The notes under the pieces: model-generated | Told to the model about the DNA's origin: nothing | The model's input: only the letters and a program-made list of their open reading frames with translations | The model's database searches: none | Part shown: in pieces, positions 24,548-32,129 of the stretch | How positions within the stretch are numbered: the stretch's first letter is position 1 | Layout: the number at the start of each line of letters is the position of its first letter | Position numbers and translations under genes: made by a program | Assembly (NCBI GenBank): GCA_017417055.1 | Contig: JAFPZX010000033.1 | Coordinates: forward strand, 1-32,129 | Length of the DNA: 32,129 bases | Origin: Anaerolineaceae bacterium | Lineage (GTDB): Bacteria; Chloroflexota; Anaerolineae; Anaerolineales; Anaerolineaceae | Reading direction: 5' to 3'

Positions 24548-25882
24548 TCTTCTTGCTTCCAATTTATTGATAAAATCCTGAAGGGAATCAGCATCCAGAT
24601 CCTCTTCAGCCATGTCCTCAAACTCAGCCCACAGGTCTTCTTCGTCCGCGTCATGTGCCGCTGATTTTTCATAAGCTTCCAGATCATCCAGGATCCGGAA
24701 GCGGGATAGATCCATCCCTTCCAGCGGATTGTCATGATGATCATGATGGTGATGATGGTGGTGATGCTCGCCGCACTCACATTCGTCGTCATGGTCGTCA
24801 TCATAAAGATCAATTGCCTCATCATCTTCAAGATCATGAGGGATCTTTTCCTCAAGAATGCTCAGACATTGATCTTTGGAGCGCTCTATGGCTTCATGCA
24901 AAGCTTCGCGGACATGCTTCGGAGTGTGCTTCTCTTCAAATGTCGGTCCCAGATGGATCGCCATATTCAGCGTATCGATGGAATCATCAATGGCCTCTGT
25001 AATCTCCGCATCCATATCTACCGCAGCTTCCCCTAACGTCTCCAGAACATCATAGGAACCTTCGTCACCGATTTCGGCGACGGCTTCCACCGCCGTCAGG
25101 AGCATTTCCGGGGAAATGCGGTCAAACCGGGAAATAAGTTCATAAAGCAGCGGGAGCGCTTCCCGGAGCTGCAATGTCCCTGTGGCACGAATCGCTTCCA
25201 TGCTCACTTCGTCATCTTCGTGACGCATCAGCTCCAGAACAGTTCCGGCCCACTCTTCACCCATGGCATGGCGGACCGCTTCCAACGCAGCGATCAATTC
25301 ATCACGGTTATTCCCGGCAAGATAGCCGGTAATGATTTCCTTGACCCGTTTGTCTTCGGAAACTGCGTAAGAAACTACCGCAGCCCGGCGGACTGCCTGA
25401 TTTTTACTCTCGATCAGGTTCTCCAACACTTCATGGAGTTTCTTCTTGTTGACAGGGATCCGGTTGTCAAGCGCTGATTCAAACATATATTGTCCCAACA
25501 CCTGTACCGCTGCAATTTGTGCCTTTTCATACGGGTCATTCTGAGCTGCATCCAAAATTTTCTCACCCGCTGATTTATCATCCTCAAATCCGAGTACCTG
25601 GATGGATGCTGTCCGAACGTCACCGTCCGAATCCTCGAGACCGATTTTCGCAATCGGAGTATAGTTGCATTCAAAGGAATTCATGGCGGAGATATACATA
25701 CCCTGAAAAAATTCCGAACGGTTCGCATCCGAAATTTCTGCAAGAACAGTACGCAGTTTGTTCGTTTTTTCCGGGGGCAGGTCTGAAAGCATTCGTGCAT
25801 GTTTCACGAACACTCTTTCCGGTTGTTCACGGATCATCTGTAATATATTATCAAAATTCGTTCGTTTGCTTGTATTCGCCAT
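24536..25882 (-). CDS. HEAT-repeat protein with His-rich segment, function unknown
   Basis: A 448-residue, strongly acidic soluble protein. Residues about 60-310 are paired helices with HEAT-like units (for example LEDSDGDVRTASIQVLGF and MRHEDDEVSMEAIRATGT), a protein-interaction solenoid. Near residue 370 a CECGE segment is followed by eight histidines and DHHD, a plausible metal-binding site (Zn, Ni or Cu). The C-terminal 80 residues are acidic helices ending in basic EARRKKK. I know of no named function. GAGGAA in front of the ATG is an adequate ribosome binding site, and rseP is 27 bases upstream on the same strand, so they may share a transcript. The terminal codons lie in a repeat tract. 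Confidence 0.82.
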   Translation of the reverse strand: MANTSKRTNFDNILQMIREQPERVFVKHARMLSDLPPEKTNKLRTVLAEISDANRSEFFQGMYISAMNSFECNYTPIAKIGLEDSDGDVRTASIQVLGFEDDKSAGEKILDAAQNDPYEKAQIAAVQVLGQYMFESALDNRIPVNKKKLHEVLENLIESKNQAVRRAAVVSYAVSEDKRVKEIITGYLAGNNRDELIAALEAVRHAMGEEWAGTVLELMRHEDDEVSMEAIRATGTLQLREALPLLYELISRFDRISPEMLLTAVEAVAEIGDEGSYDVLETLGEAAVDMDAEITEAIDDSIDTLNMAIHLGPTFEEKHTPKHVREALHEAIERSKDQCLSILEEKIPHDLEDDEAIDLYDDDHDDECECGEHHHHHHHHDHHDNPLEGMDLSRFRILDDLEAYEKSAAHDADEEDLWAEFEDMAEEDLDADSLQDFINKLEARRKKK

Positions 25883-25909
25883 TGTTCCTCTTTTCCGGAT
25901 TCTCCCGGC

Positions 25910-27031
25910 TTACCGTGCCAGCATAAACACATCTTTGAACATGATGACAGCCATCAGAACCATCAGGACAGCCATACATACGCCGTTGAAAGCGGTTTCC
26001 ACTTTCAGCGGGATCTTCTTTTTGAACAGCAGGTCCGGCAGCAGGAACAGGATCCGTCCGCCATCCAATGCCGGAATCGGGAACAGATTTGTCACACCCA
26101 ATGCCACGGAAATCAAACCGAAGAATGTCAGCCGGGAAGTCCAGGCACCGTTGGAATTGCTCGCTGTCCGGATTTCATTGCTGATGCCGGCTTTTTCCAT
26201 CTCTGCCTTATGCTCTGCGATTGCGGCTGTGCGTTCCTCATCAATTTCAGCTGCTTCAGAAAAGTAGGAATACATTCCCACCGGGCCAACGATGGATTCC
26301 ACTCCCATCTGAACCTTTCCGGTAATAATCTGCCCCAGACCGGTCAAATATGATTTGGTCATGAATACCATATCCTCAAAGCCGGCTTTGATAGCCTGCG
26401 GGAAAGTGATATCATGCACGGCATAGGTGATAACAACGCCCATCGCGCCGCGTCCTTCCGGCGGGTTGGAAAGCGGGGTAACTTTCAAATCATACACTTC
26501 ACCGTTTCGCTTTACCTGAATGGGTGTTTCTTTGTCCAGGTGCTTCTGAACAGTTTCTGAAACCATATCATAATGGGTGATATCCGTATCTCCGATTCGC
26601 AGAATTTGGTCACCAGCTTTCATTCCGGCGATTTCTGCCGGTGAGCCGGCTTCCACTTTGTCAAGGATCACGATGGAAGGATCCGGTGCCCCGACCTGAT
26701 AAACCGCAATCGTAAAAACAACCACTGCTGTAAGAAAGTTCATCGCGGGGCCGGCCAGCAGCACAAGGATCTGCTGCCAGGCAGGAGCAGCCCGCAGACT
26801 GTTTTCACTCGGGTCTTCAAATTCTCCTTTTGGCTTTACAAACGCGCCAAAGGGGAGAAGGTTCAACGTAAATTCAGTACCTTTCCAGGTAAACAAACGA
26901 CATATCCGGGGAGGCAGTCCAAACCCAAATTCTTCAACTTCAATTCCAAACGCCTTGGAGACAATAAAGTGCCCGAATTCATGCAGGAACAGCATCACAC
27001 CAAAAGCGAGTATAAACTGTATAATAAGCAT
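25910..27031 (-). CDS. rseP: RseP-like site-2 zinc metalloprotease (M50)
   Basis: An intramembrane-cleaving protease that cuts membrane-bound anti-sigma factors or signal peptide remnants. The zinc motif HEFGH is at residues 17-21 within the first membrane helix; a second helix region, a PDZ domain (about 125-200; GDQILRIGDTDITHYDM) and the LDGGR motif (third zinc ligand) complete the fold. At 373 residues with one PDZ domain it matches the single-PDZ form. AAGGGA precedes the ATG. No cdsA or dxr, common neighbours of rseP, lies beside it. Confidence 0.93.
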   Translation of the reverse strand: MLIIQFILAFGVMLFLHEFGHFIVSKAFGIEVEEFGFGLPPRICRLFTWKGTEFTLNLLPFGAFVKPKGEFEDPSENSLRAAPAWQQILVLLAGPAMNFLTAVVVFTIAVYQVGAPDPSIVILDKVEAGSPAEIAGMKAGDQILRIGDTDITHYDMVSETVQKHLDKETPIQVKRNGEVYDLKVTPLSNPPEGRGAMGVVITYAVHDITFPQAIKAGFEDMVFMTKSYLTGLGQIITGKVQMGVESIVGPVGMYSYFSEAAEIDEERTAAIAEHKAEMEKAGISNEIRTASNSNGAWTSRLTFFGLISVALGVTNLFPIPALDGGRILFLLPDLLFKKKIPLKVETAFNGVCMAVLMVLMAVIMFKDVFMLAR

Positions 27032-27160
27032 TTTTATTTCCCTTTCATTATCATTTTACTCTATATCAACAGCAATTTCAGAAAATTAACAGATATCTAA
27101 GGAATCGCTGATGGAAGTTCATCTCATGTTGATAATGCAGCGGGTTTTGTACCTGGAACC

Positions 27161-27280
27161 ATGCCGAAAAATGCTATCCAAATGCTGTACAGTCAGGTAA
27201 TTCTGATCAACGGTATGCCTTTTGCGTTGAAGTTGTCTGTTCAAAAACCTGTTGCTTCCGGAGGTTTGACCAGAAAATAA
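27161..27280 (+). pseudogene. Possible gene fragment, C-terminal remnant
   Basis: On the plus strand an open stretch extends back from the TAA at 27278-27280 for about 60 codons with no good start; the first ATG is at 27161 (39 residues, starting MPKNAIQMLYS). The reading DGSSSHVDNAAGFVPGTMP just upstream looks protein-like. There is no promoter or ribosome binding site. It may be the tail of a degraded gene, or chance. Confidence 0.25.
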
Positions 27281-27308
27281 AAAAGCCCGCCAACTCGGCG
27301 GGCTTTTT
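27279..27308 (-). terminator. Rho-independent terminator after rpsT
   Basis: A perfect 7-bp GC stem, GCCCGCC (27285-27291) with GGCGGGC (27297-27303), is extended by A/T pairs and flanked by an A-run on one side and a T-run on the other. It should stop rpsT on the minus strand and could work in both directions. Confidence 0.92.
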
Positions 27309-27319
27309 ACGGCAATCAG

Positions 27320-27586
27320 TTATGCATTCTGTGCGTCAGCCAGTTTATGCATCAGGCGGCTCTTGTGGCGGGCGACGTTATTCTTGTGGATGACACCCTT
27401 CTGAGCAGCCTTGTCGAGCGCTTTCACGGCAGCGTAAACCAGTTCTTCCTGGTTGTCGGCGCCGTTTTCAATCGCCAGACGGGCATTCTTCAATGCGGAA
27501 CGGGTAACGCCGCGGACGGCACGATTGCGCAGTCTGCGAGCTTCATTCTGACGATTGCGCTTCTTTTGTGATTTAATGTTTGCCAT
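27320..27586 (-). CDS. rpsT: Small ribosomal subunit protein S20
   Basis: S20 binds 16S rRNA early in 30S assembly. The 88-residue basic protein begins MANIKSQKKRNRQNEARRLRN and ends with the conserved KNNVARHKSRLMHKL pattern. GGAGG lies ten bases before the ATG. A promoter with TTGACA lies about 140 bases upstream, giving a leader long enough for translational feedback, though I see no proven regulatory structure. It stands alone, as is common for rpsT. Confidence 0.97.
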   Translation of the reverse strand: MANIKSQKKRNRQNEARRLRNRAVRGVTRSALKNARLAIENGADNQEELVYAAVKALDKAAQKGVIHKNNVARHKSRLMHKLADAQNA

Positions 27587-27700
27587 TGTTTATTTTCCTC
27601 CAAAGGTATACTGTTTTTTTTACGCAGCTGGCCTTTTTATGACCTTTTCCGCTCCGATCAAAAACCTTGAGGGTATACATGGAACTCAAGAACGGTACTA

Positions 27701-27728
27701 ATTATCTCCGAATTCTTAATTTTGTCAA
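27701..27728 (-). promoter_or_regulatory. Predicted sigma70 promoter of rpsT
   Basis: On the minus strand TTGACA (27728-27723) and GATAAT (27706-27701) are 16 bases apart. It gives a leader of about 105 bases before the rpsT start. There is no gene in the stretch between this promoter and the protease stop. Confidence 0.55.
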
Positions 27729-27843
27729 TTCCCGATGTGACAGCGAGTTACCGATGAAAGTTATTGCCGCATCACGGAGTGCAGTCCTGCTGTGCCGGCT
27801 TCGCGGCAGTATCAGGGCAGACCTCGTGAGCTTCGCTCTGAAC

Positions 27844-29970
27844 TCACCGTGCGATGTCCATCAGCAGGTAGCCGTCTTCCGGACAAATGGAAGCCTCTCC
27901 TCCGGCAACGGGGACTTTCTCAGAGAAATCATGGATCCGTTCAACCTGGGACCAGGGATAAACATAAGCCTTGATCGGTAAATTGTCATATGACATATAA
28001 GCGTTATCCCCTTTCGATCCAAAATAGGCAATAGCGTCGCTCCAGTCGATCCATCGGCCAGTTTCAAAACTCACAAAGCTTTCACCGGGGTTGACGGCGG
28101 CCTGAGCATAGCGTCCAAGCGTTTTTCCTTCTTCTTTGTGGTATTCCGCATAAGGTTCCAGCCCGTCTTTGCCGATACTGGATGTGTTTTCCACCGCGTA
28201 TTTAATACCGTTGTCGACGGGAACGCGGGAGAGGGTCACGACACTGATGCGGGCACCTTCCGGCAGCAGCAGATTTCCGCTAAGGGCCATGCGGTGGTAG
28301 CCGGCATAGGTAAAGGTTTCGGTGATGCTGTCCAGCAGTTTCCCGTCGGTCGGGTCTGTGGCGCCTTCATTGAGCAGATAAATGGAAGCTGTCACGCTGG
28401 TGTTCATGTCGCCGGTCAGGACGGAAACATATTGCAGAACGCTGTCTTCTGAAGTCTTAAAAATATTGGCGCTGTAAACCGGGCTGTCAAACAATGTGGA
28501 ACTGTTGATTTCAGCTGGCATAAAGTCGTAAGCCAGGATCTCCAGATAATCCATCTCCCGGGTATCGTCGTTCACGACATATTCATAGGTAGATGGGTAG
28601 CTGAGTGTGTTGTCATAATAGGAAAGAAGGAAATAACCATCCGTTCCCCAGTCTGTCCCCCAGCTGTTTTTGACGATCCAGACACCGTCTCCCTGCGGGC
28701 GGCGGTCTTCCGGAAAATTGGATGCCGGGAAGCTGTCATCCCAACCGACAACGGTGACCGCGTGATTGGACTTCTGTGGTTCATATGTGTATTGGGCGTA
28801 AATAACGGGATCCGTCCCGACAAAGGTCATGTAGGTTTTATCCAGGTTTTCGTTTTCAACAATTTCTTCATAAGGGAGAGAGAAATACCGGGACATCAGG
28901 ATTCTGACCAGCTGGTCATGATCAAGTGAAGTGAAATCGTATAGATCCTCGGCGAGGTTATTGATTTTGCAGCGGGTCGTGACCAGGTTTTGCAGTTCTT
29001 CTGTGGAGAGGTCGTCTGTGCTGATGGCTCCTGCGCGGACATCAATATAATAATTCTTTTCCTCATCAGAGATACCGGTGAAATCGGCAAGACCCTTCTG
29101 AAGTGTTTCTCGTTTCTCTTCCACGGTCTGCTCCGGCATGGATTGGTCGGCATGGAAATTGATCCCGACAGCTCTGCCGGCGAGCAGCTCGCTTTTGATA
29201 GCTTCTGTTCCGGCCGGGTTGTAAACGTAATTTCCATCTTTGTCAATCGTAGCCGGTGAAGGCAGAATGTTAGCGTTTTTCAGTTCAAAATTTTCCGTAA
29301 AGCGCATGTCTTCCGGCAGCGTCCAGTCACCGTTTATATCCTGCTTTCCTTCACTGTTTTCGTACGGAGCAATTGATTCCTTCACGATGCCGATACCGGT
29401 GGAAAGGCTGGTTGTGGAAATCGCGTAATTTCCGCCAAAATTGTAAAGCGCGTTAACAGAATCATCCAAATTCCGGAAGCCTTCGCCGGCCTGACCGGGA
29501 TCATAAGGATATTCTCCTTCGGGATAATCGGAAAGATCAGGGAGCGCTTTCCCGGTGAAGTAAGCCAGGTGTTTTTCGGAGAGGTCCATTTCCTCTCCGT
29601 ATTTTTCTGCATATTCCTCGCAGGTCAGTCCCAATGAGCTCAGAATGCTGGCCTCACTGGCGCCGGCAGTTGCGAATGTCCAGCAGGTGCCCCAGGGACT
29701 CTGGTCTTTCACCGGTGTGACAATGCCGCGTTCCCGCAGGTCAAATTTTTCCGGAAATGTGTCAGCGAGGGAGGTCCATGTGAGTTCTGAATAAAAGTCT
29801 TCGACATCTTCTCCTTGTTTCATCAGAACCTTCGAGGCTTCTTCCAGCTCGCTGCTCAGGTAATCCAATGCGGATTTTTCATTTTCGCTGAGCTCGCCTT
29901 CGGCAAATGCCGGTCCAAAGGCTGACAATAACAACATCACAAAACACAGGAAAATCATTGTTTTTTTCAT
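27844..29970 (-). CDS. Secreted C1 (papain-like) cysteine protease, 708 aa
   Basis: A signal peptide (1-23, ending AFA before Glu24) exports the protein. After a short propeptide-like region comes a papain domain: oxyanion Gln90 and catalytic Cys96 in KDQSPWGTCWTFA, His403 in SNHAVTVVGW, and Asn435 in KNSWGTDWG. The Cys-His distance (about 307 residues) greatly exceeds papain (134). The extra is mainly an approximately 105-residue helical insertion (280-390) between the strand ending NFHADQ and the active-site histidine. The remaining 250 residues (450-708) form a beta-rich domain of the lectin-like type often seen behind bacterial C1 proteases. Such enzymes process surface or environmental proteins. 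AAAGGG precedes the ATG by seven bases. Confidence 0.93.
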   Translation of the reverse strand: MKKTMIFLCFVMLLLSAFGPAFAEGELSENEKSALDYLSSELEEASKVLMKQGEDVEDFYSELTWTSLADTFPEKFDLRERGIVTPVKDQSPWGTCWTFATAGASEASILSSLGLTCEEYAEKYGEEMDLSEKHLAYFTGKALPDLSDYPEGEYPYDPGQAGEGFRNLDDSVNALYNFGGNYAISTTSLSTGIGIVKESIAPYENSEGKQDINGDWTLPEDMRFTENFELKNANILPSPATIDKDGNYVYNPAGTEAIKSELLAGRAVGINFHADQSMPEQTVEEKRETLQKGLADFTGISDEEKNYYIDVRAGAISTDDLSTEELQNLVTTRCKINNLAEDLYDFTSLDHDQLVRILMSRYFSLPYEEIVENENLDKTYMTFVGTDPVIYAQYTYEPQKSNHAVTVVGWDDSFPASNFPEDRRPQGDGVWIVKNSWGTDWGTDGYFLLSYYDNTLSYPSTYEYVVNDDTREMDYLEILAYDFMPAEINSSTLFDSPVYSANIFKTSEDSVLQYVSVLTGDMNTSVTASIYLLNEGATDPTDGKLLDSITETFTYAGYHRMALSGNLLLPEGARISVVTLSRVPVDNGIKYAVENTSSIGKDGLEPYAEYHKEEGKTLGRYAQAAVNPGESFVSFETGRWIDWSDAIAYFGSKGDNAYMSYDNLPIKAYVYPWSQVERIHDFSEKVPVAGGEASICPEDGYLLMDIAR

Positions 29971-30029
29971 AGTTCTACCCTTTCGATATTGAACTGAAAA
30001 TGCTAAAGAAAGGACCGATTAATACAACC

Positions 30030-30093
30030 TGAGTCAAAGTGACCTGTTTTCGTTGACTCAGACTTGGGTCAACAGAACAGGCTGCATTGACTC
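30030..30093 (+). repeat. Dispersed palindromic element A, copy 3
   Basis: A 64-bp element with TGAGTCAA at the left, GTTGACTC and GGGTCAAC in the centre, and TTGACTC at the right. It differs from the inverse of copy 2 at only a handful of positions. It lies upstream of the protease gene, in its possible promoter region. Confidence 0.88.
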
Positions 30094-30186
30094 TTTTCAT
30101 ATGAAATGGCTATTAATCAGCGGTTCCTTGATTGCTGCGGAGTTCCATATCTATGATTCGCTCCGGTTTGACTATTATAACAGATT

Positions 30187-30226
30187 ATAAAAAACAGGAG
30201 AGAGCAAATTCCCTCCTGTTTTTTAT
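30187..30226. terminator. Bidirectional rho-independent terminator
   Basis: A perfect 14-bp stem (30187-30200 with 30213-30226), containing CAGGAG/CTCCTG and a run of A/T pairs on each side, fits a terminator read in either direction. It probably ends the GGGtGRT transcript. Two TATAAT-like hexamers on the minus strand (30184-30189 and 30174-30179) overlap or adjoin it and may promote the protease gene. Confidence 0.8.
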
Positions 30227-30272
30227 AAACGTCTTGTGTTACAATCCACGCCTCTTCCAAAATTTCTGAGAC

Positions 30273-30340
30273 GCACATGGGAACAGACACACTCATGTTG
30301 GCTTCGCAGCACTTGGTATCAGTCCCACACGTGCTCCGTG
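30273..30340 (+). repeat. Dispersed palindromic element B, copy 2
   Basis: It begins GCACATGGGAAC and ends with GTCCCACACGTGC and TCCGTG, aligning base for base with the copy at 17244-17311 apart from scattered changes. The arms are less perfect here. It lies between the terminator and the GGGtGRT gene; a small stem at 30354-30379 (GAAAGGC with GCCTTTC) sits between them. No gene is seen in 29971-30393. Confidence 0.8.
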
Positions 30341-30393
30341 AAAAGTAACTATGGAAAGGCCAAAATCAATCAGCCTTTCGCACTTTTCTCAAA

Positions 30394-31389
30394 TTACATG
30401 ACGGACGCGACAGCGACTGCGCAGGCAACGGTGGCGCCGACCATCGGGTTGTTCCCCATGCCCATGAAGCCCATCATTTCAACGTGAGCAGGGACGGAGG
30501 AAGAACCGGCGAACTGGGCGTCTGAGTGCATGCGGCCCATGGTATCAGTCATACCATAGGAGGCCGGACCGGCAGCCATGTTATCCGGGTGCAGGGTACG
30601 GCCGGTACCGCCGCCGGAAGCAACGGAGAAGTACTTTTTGCCCATTTCGTTGCATTCCTTCTTGTAAGTGCCGGCGACCGGGTGCTGGAAGCGGGTCGGG
30701 TTGGTGGAGTTGCCGGTGATGGAAACATCAGCGCCTTCGTGGTGCATGATGGCAACGCCTTCGCGGACGTCGTCGGCACCGAAGCAGCGGACCTTCGCGC
30801 GGTCGCCATCGGAGTAGGGAATCTCGCGGGCGATTTCAAGTTCACCGGTGAAGTAGTTGAACTTGGTCTGAACATAGGTGAAGCCGTTGATGCGGGAGAT
30901 GATCATGGCGGCGTCTTTGCCGAGACCGTTCAGGATGACCTTCAGCGGGTTCTTGCGGACCTTGTTGGCGTTGAGGGCGATCTTGATGGCGCCTTCAGCG
31001 GCAGCGAAAGATTCGTGGCCAGCCAGGAAAGCGAAGCACTTGGTGTCTTCGCTCAGCAGCATGGAACCGAGGTTGCCATGGCCGAGACCGACTTTGCGGT
31101 CTTCCGCGACGGAACCGGGGATGCAGAAGGCCTGCAGACCGACGCCGATCATCTTCGCGGCGTCCGCGGCAGTCTTCACGCCGGATTTGATGGCGATGGC
31201 GCAGCCGACGGTGTATGCCCAGCAGGCGTTTTCAAAGCAGATCGGCTGGGTTTCTTTGACGATGGTATAAGGATCAATACCCTTTTCCTTGCAGATTTCA
31301 GCACATTCTTCAATGCTGTTGATGCCATATTCTTTGATAACGGCGTTGATTTTATCAACACGGCGTTCGTAACTTTCAAACAGTGCCAT
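30394..31389 (-). CDS. GGGtGRT family protein
   Basis: The motif GGGTGRT at residues 259-265 names this family, which is found in anaerobic bacteria beside a NifU-like scaffold and has no established function. The 331-residue product is soluble, with conserved blocks FENACWAYTVGCAIAIKSG, GHESFAAAEGAIKIALN and, near the C-terminus, GRMHSDAQFAGSSSVPAH. It contains several cysteines (in AEICKEK, PICFENACW, VGCAI, KCFAF, VRCFGA) but no classic cluster motif. I chose the ATG at 31389: AGGAGG is then seven bases away, whereas the ATG at 31395 leaves only one base. It is 15 bases after the NifU-like gene and certainly in one operon with it. Confidence 0.9.
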   Translation of the reverse strand: MALFESYERRVDKINAVIKEYGINSIEECAEICKEKGIDPYTIVKETQPICFENACWAYTVGCAIAIKSGVKTAADAAKMIGVGLQAFCIPGSVAEDRKVGLGHGNLGSMLLSEDTKCFAFLAGHESFAAAEGAIKIALNANKVRKNPLKVILNGLGKDAAMIISRINGFTYVQTKFNYFTGELEIAREIPYSDGDRAKVRCFGADDVREGVAIMHHEGADVSITGNSTNPTRFQHPVAGTYKKECNEMGKKYFSVASGGGTGRTLHPDNMAAGPASYGMTDTMGRMHSDAQFAGSSSVPAHVEMMGFMGMGNNPMVGATVACAVAVASVM

Positions 31390-31404
31390 TTCCATGCCTC
31401 CTAA

Positions 31405-32097
31405 TTATTCTTTTCTCGGGTCAATGTATTTCGGCGCATTATCGAAACGACCGTATTTGCCCTTGGCTTTCTTCAGCGCTTCATTGGCATCTTCGCCCTT
31501 CTTGATCATTTCCATCATCTTGCCGAGATGGACAAATTCATAACCGATGATGGCGTTTTCGTTGTCCAGTGCCAGGCGGGTGATGTAACCTTCGGTCAGT
31601 TCAAGGTAGCGGGGGCCTTTGGCTGCGGTGCCGTAGGTGGTACCGGTCATGGAGCGGAGACCTTTCCCCAGGTCTTCCAGACCTGCGCCTATCGGCAAAC
31701 CGCCTTCGGAGAAGGCTGTCTGGGTGCGGCCGTAGACGATCTGCAGGAACAGTTCGCGCATGGCGGTGTTGATGGCGTCGCAGACCAGGTCGGTGTTCAG
31801 CGCTTCAAGGATGGTCTTCTTCGGCAGAATTTCCGCGGCCATGGCGGCGGAGTGGGTCATGCCGGAGCAGCCGATGGTTTCAACCAGAGCTTCCTGGATG
31901 ATGCCGTCTTTGACGTTCAGGGAGAGCTTGCAGCAGCCTTGCTGCGGAGCGCACCAGCCGATACCATGGGTCAGACCGCTGATATCTTTAATTTCCTTCG
32001 CCTGAACCCATTTTCCTTCTTCCGGGATCGGGGCCGGGCCATGGTCTGCACCCTTCAGGACGCAGCACATATTCTCGACTTCGGATGTATAGATCAT
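31405..32097 (-). CDS. NifU-like Fe-S scaffold protein paired with GGGtGRT
   Basis: A 230-residue protein of the IscU/NifU N-terminal fold, related to iron-sulfur scaffold proteins. Candidate ligands are Cys55/Cys56 in QQGCCKLSL, Cys77 in TIGCSGMTHS and Cys106 in LVCDAI, in the order of the three NifU cysteines. The aspartate of the usual CxD is replaced (CCK), and further cysteines occur early (Cys11, Cys12, Cys49). The C-terminal tail (170-230) is rich in Lys/Glu and is not the NifU Nfu domain. I chose the ATG at 32097, seven bases after CAGGAGG; an in-frame reading to the window edge is longer but lacks a site. It is the first gene of the GGGtGRT operon; its promoter lies beyond the window. 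Confidence 0.88.
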   Translation of the reverse strand: MIYTSEVENMCCVLKGADHGPAPIPEEGKWVQAKEIKDISGLTHGIGWCAPQQGCCKLSLNVKDGIIQEALVETIGCSGMTHSAAMAAEILPKKTILEALNTDLVCDAINTAMRELFLQIVYGRTQTAFSEGGLPIGAGLEDLGKGLRSMTGTTYGTAAKGPRYLELTEGYITRLALDNENAIIGYEFVHLGKMMEMIKKGEDANEALKKAKGKYGRFDNAPKYIDPRKE

Positions 32098-32129
32098 TGA
32101 AAATCCTCCTGAAAATTTAAAGCACACGA

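Noticed and set aside
24721-24800. Simple repeat of GATGAT/GGTGAT type
   Set aside because: It codes for the His/Asp-rich segment of the HEAT protein and is not a separate element.
27667-27981. A 104-codon plus-strand frame between rpsT and the protease
   Set aside because: It overlaps the rpsT promoter and the antisense of the protease C-terminus and has no convincing start signal.
30526-31404. A 292-codon plus-strand frame opposite the GGGtGRT gene
   Set aside because: It is antisense to a strongly conserved protein with a good ribosome binding site, has Gly/Val/Asp-rich composition, and lacks start signals.

Overview
This window looks like chromosome from an anaerobic, moderate-GC bacterium that I cannot name. 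A SUF operon using SufU rather than SufE, a GGGtGRT/NifU-like pair, secreted and lipid-anchored proteins, and Gram-positive-like ribosome binding sites fit Bacillota (Clostridia) or Chloroflexota (Anaerolineae). The sequence alone does not decide between them. There are no rRNA or tRNA genes, CRISPR arrays, or recognisable transposase genes.

Layout. 1-5656 (+): a SUF iron-sulfur assembly operon, sufC-sufB-sufD-(88-aa unknown)-sufS-sufU, behind a sigma70-type promoter. 5864-8002 (+): a methyltransferase-like protein, MsrA overlapped closely with it, and a DUF308-type membrane protein, ending in a bidirectional terminator shared with a convergent EamA transporter (8095-8988, -). 8989-9650: a non-coding stretch with a long heptanucleotide repeat tract and two sigma54-type promoter matches in tandem, leading into an unknown exported 537-aa protein (9651-11264, +). 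An orphan acyl carrier protein follows. From 11763 to the right edge all genes are on the minus strand: CorC/HlyC-cdd-recO, RNase D-like/yifB, an 18-residue-repeat lipoprotein, 54-aa membrane protein/pth, mfd, HEAT-repeat protein/mnmA, rseP, rpsT, a secreted papain-like protease, and a NifU-like scaffold with the GGGtGRT protein.

Functional themes. Iron-sulfur biogenesis appears twice, as SUF at the left edge and the NifU-like/GGGtGRT pair at the right edge. DNA and RNA maintenance is represented by RecO, Mfd, RNase D-like, MnmA, Pth and S20. Envelope proteolysis and export are represented by RseP, the C1 protease, the lipoprotein and the exported protein.

Non-coding structure is the most unusual part. 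Intergenic regions carry (i) tracts of degenerate repeats with an exact 7-bp period, several switching strand halfway so that they form large imperfect hairpins and several overlapping stop or start codons; (ii) three copies of a ~65-bp nested palindrome; and (iii) two copies of a ~70-bp palindrome with GCACATGGGGAC-type arms. The other leading candidates for undescribed biology are the small protein inside the suf operon, the GGGtGRT pair, and the tandem sigma54-like promoters.
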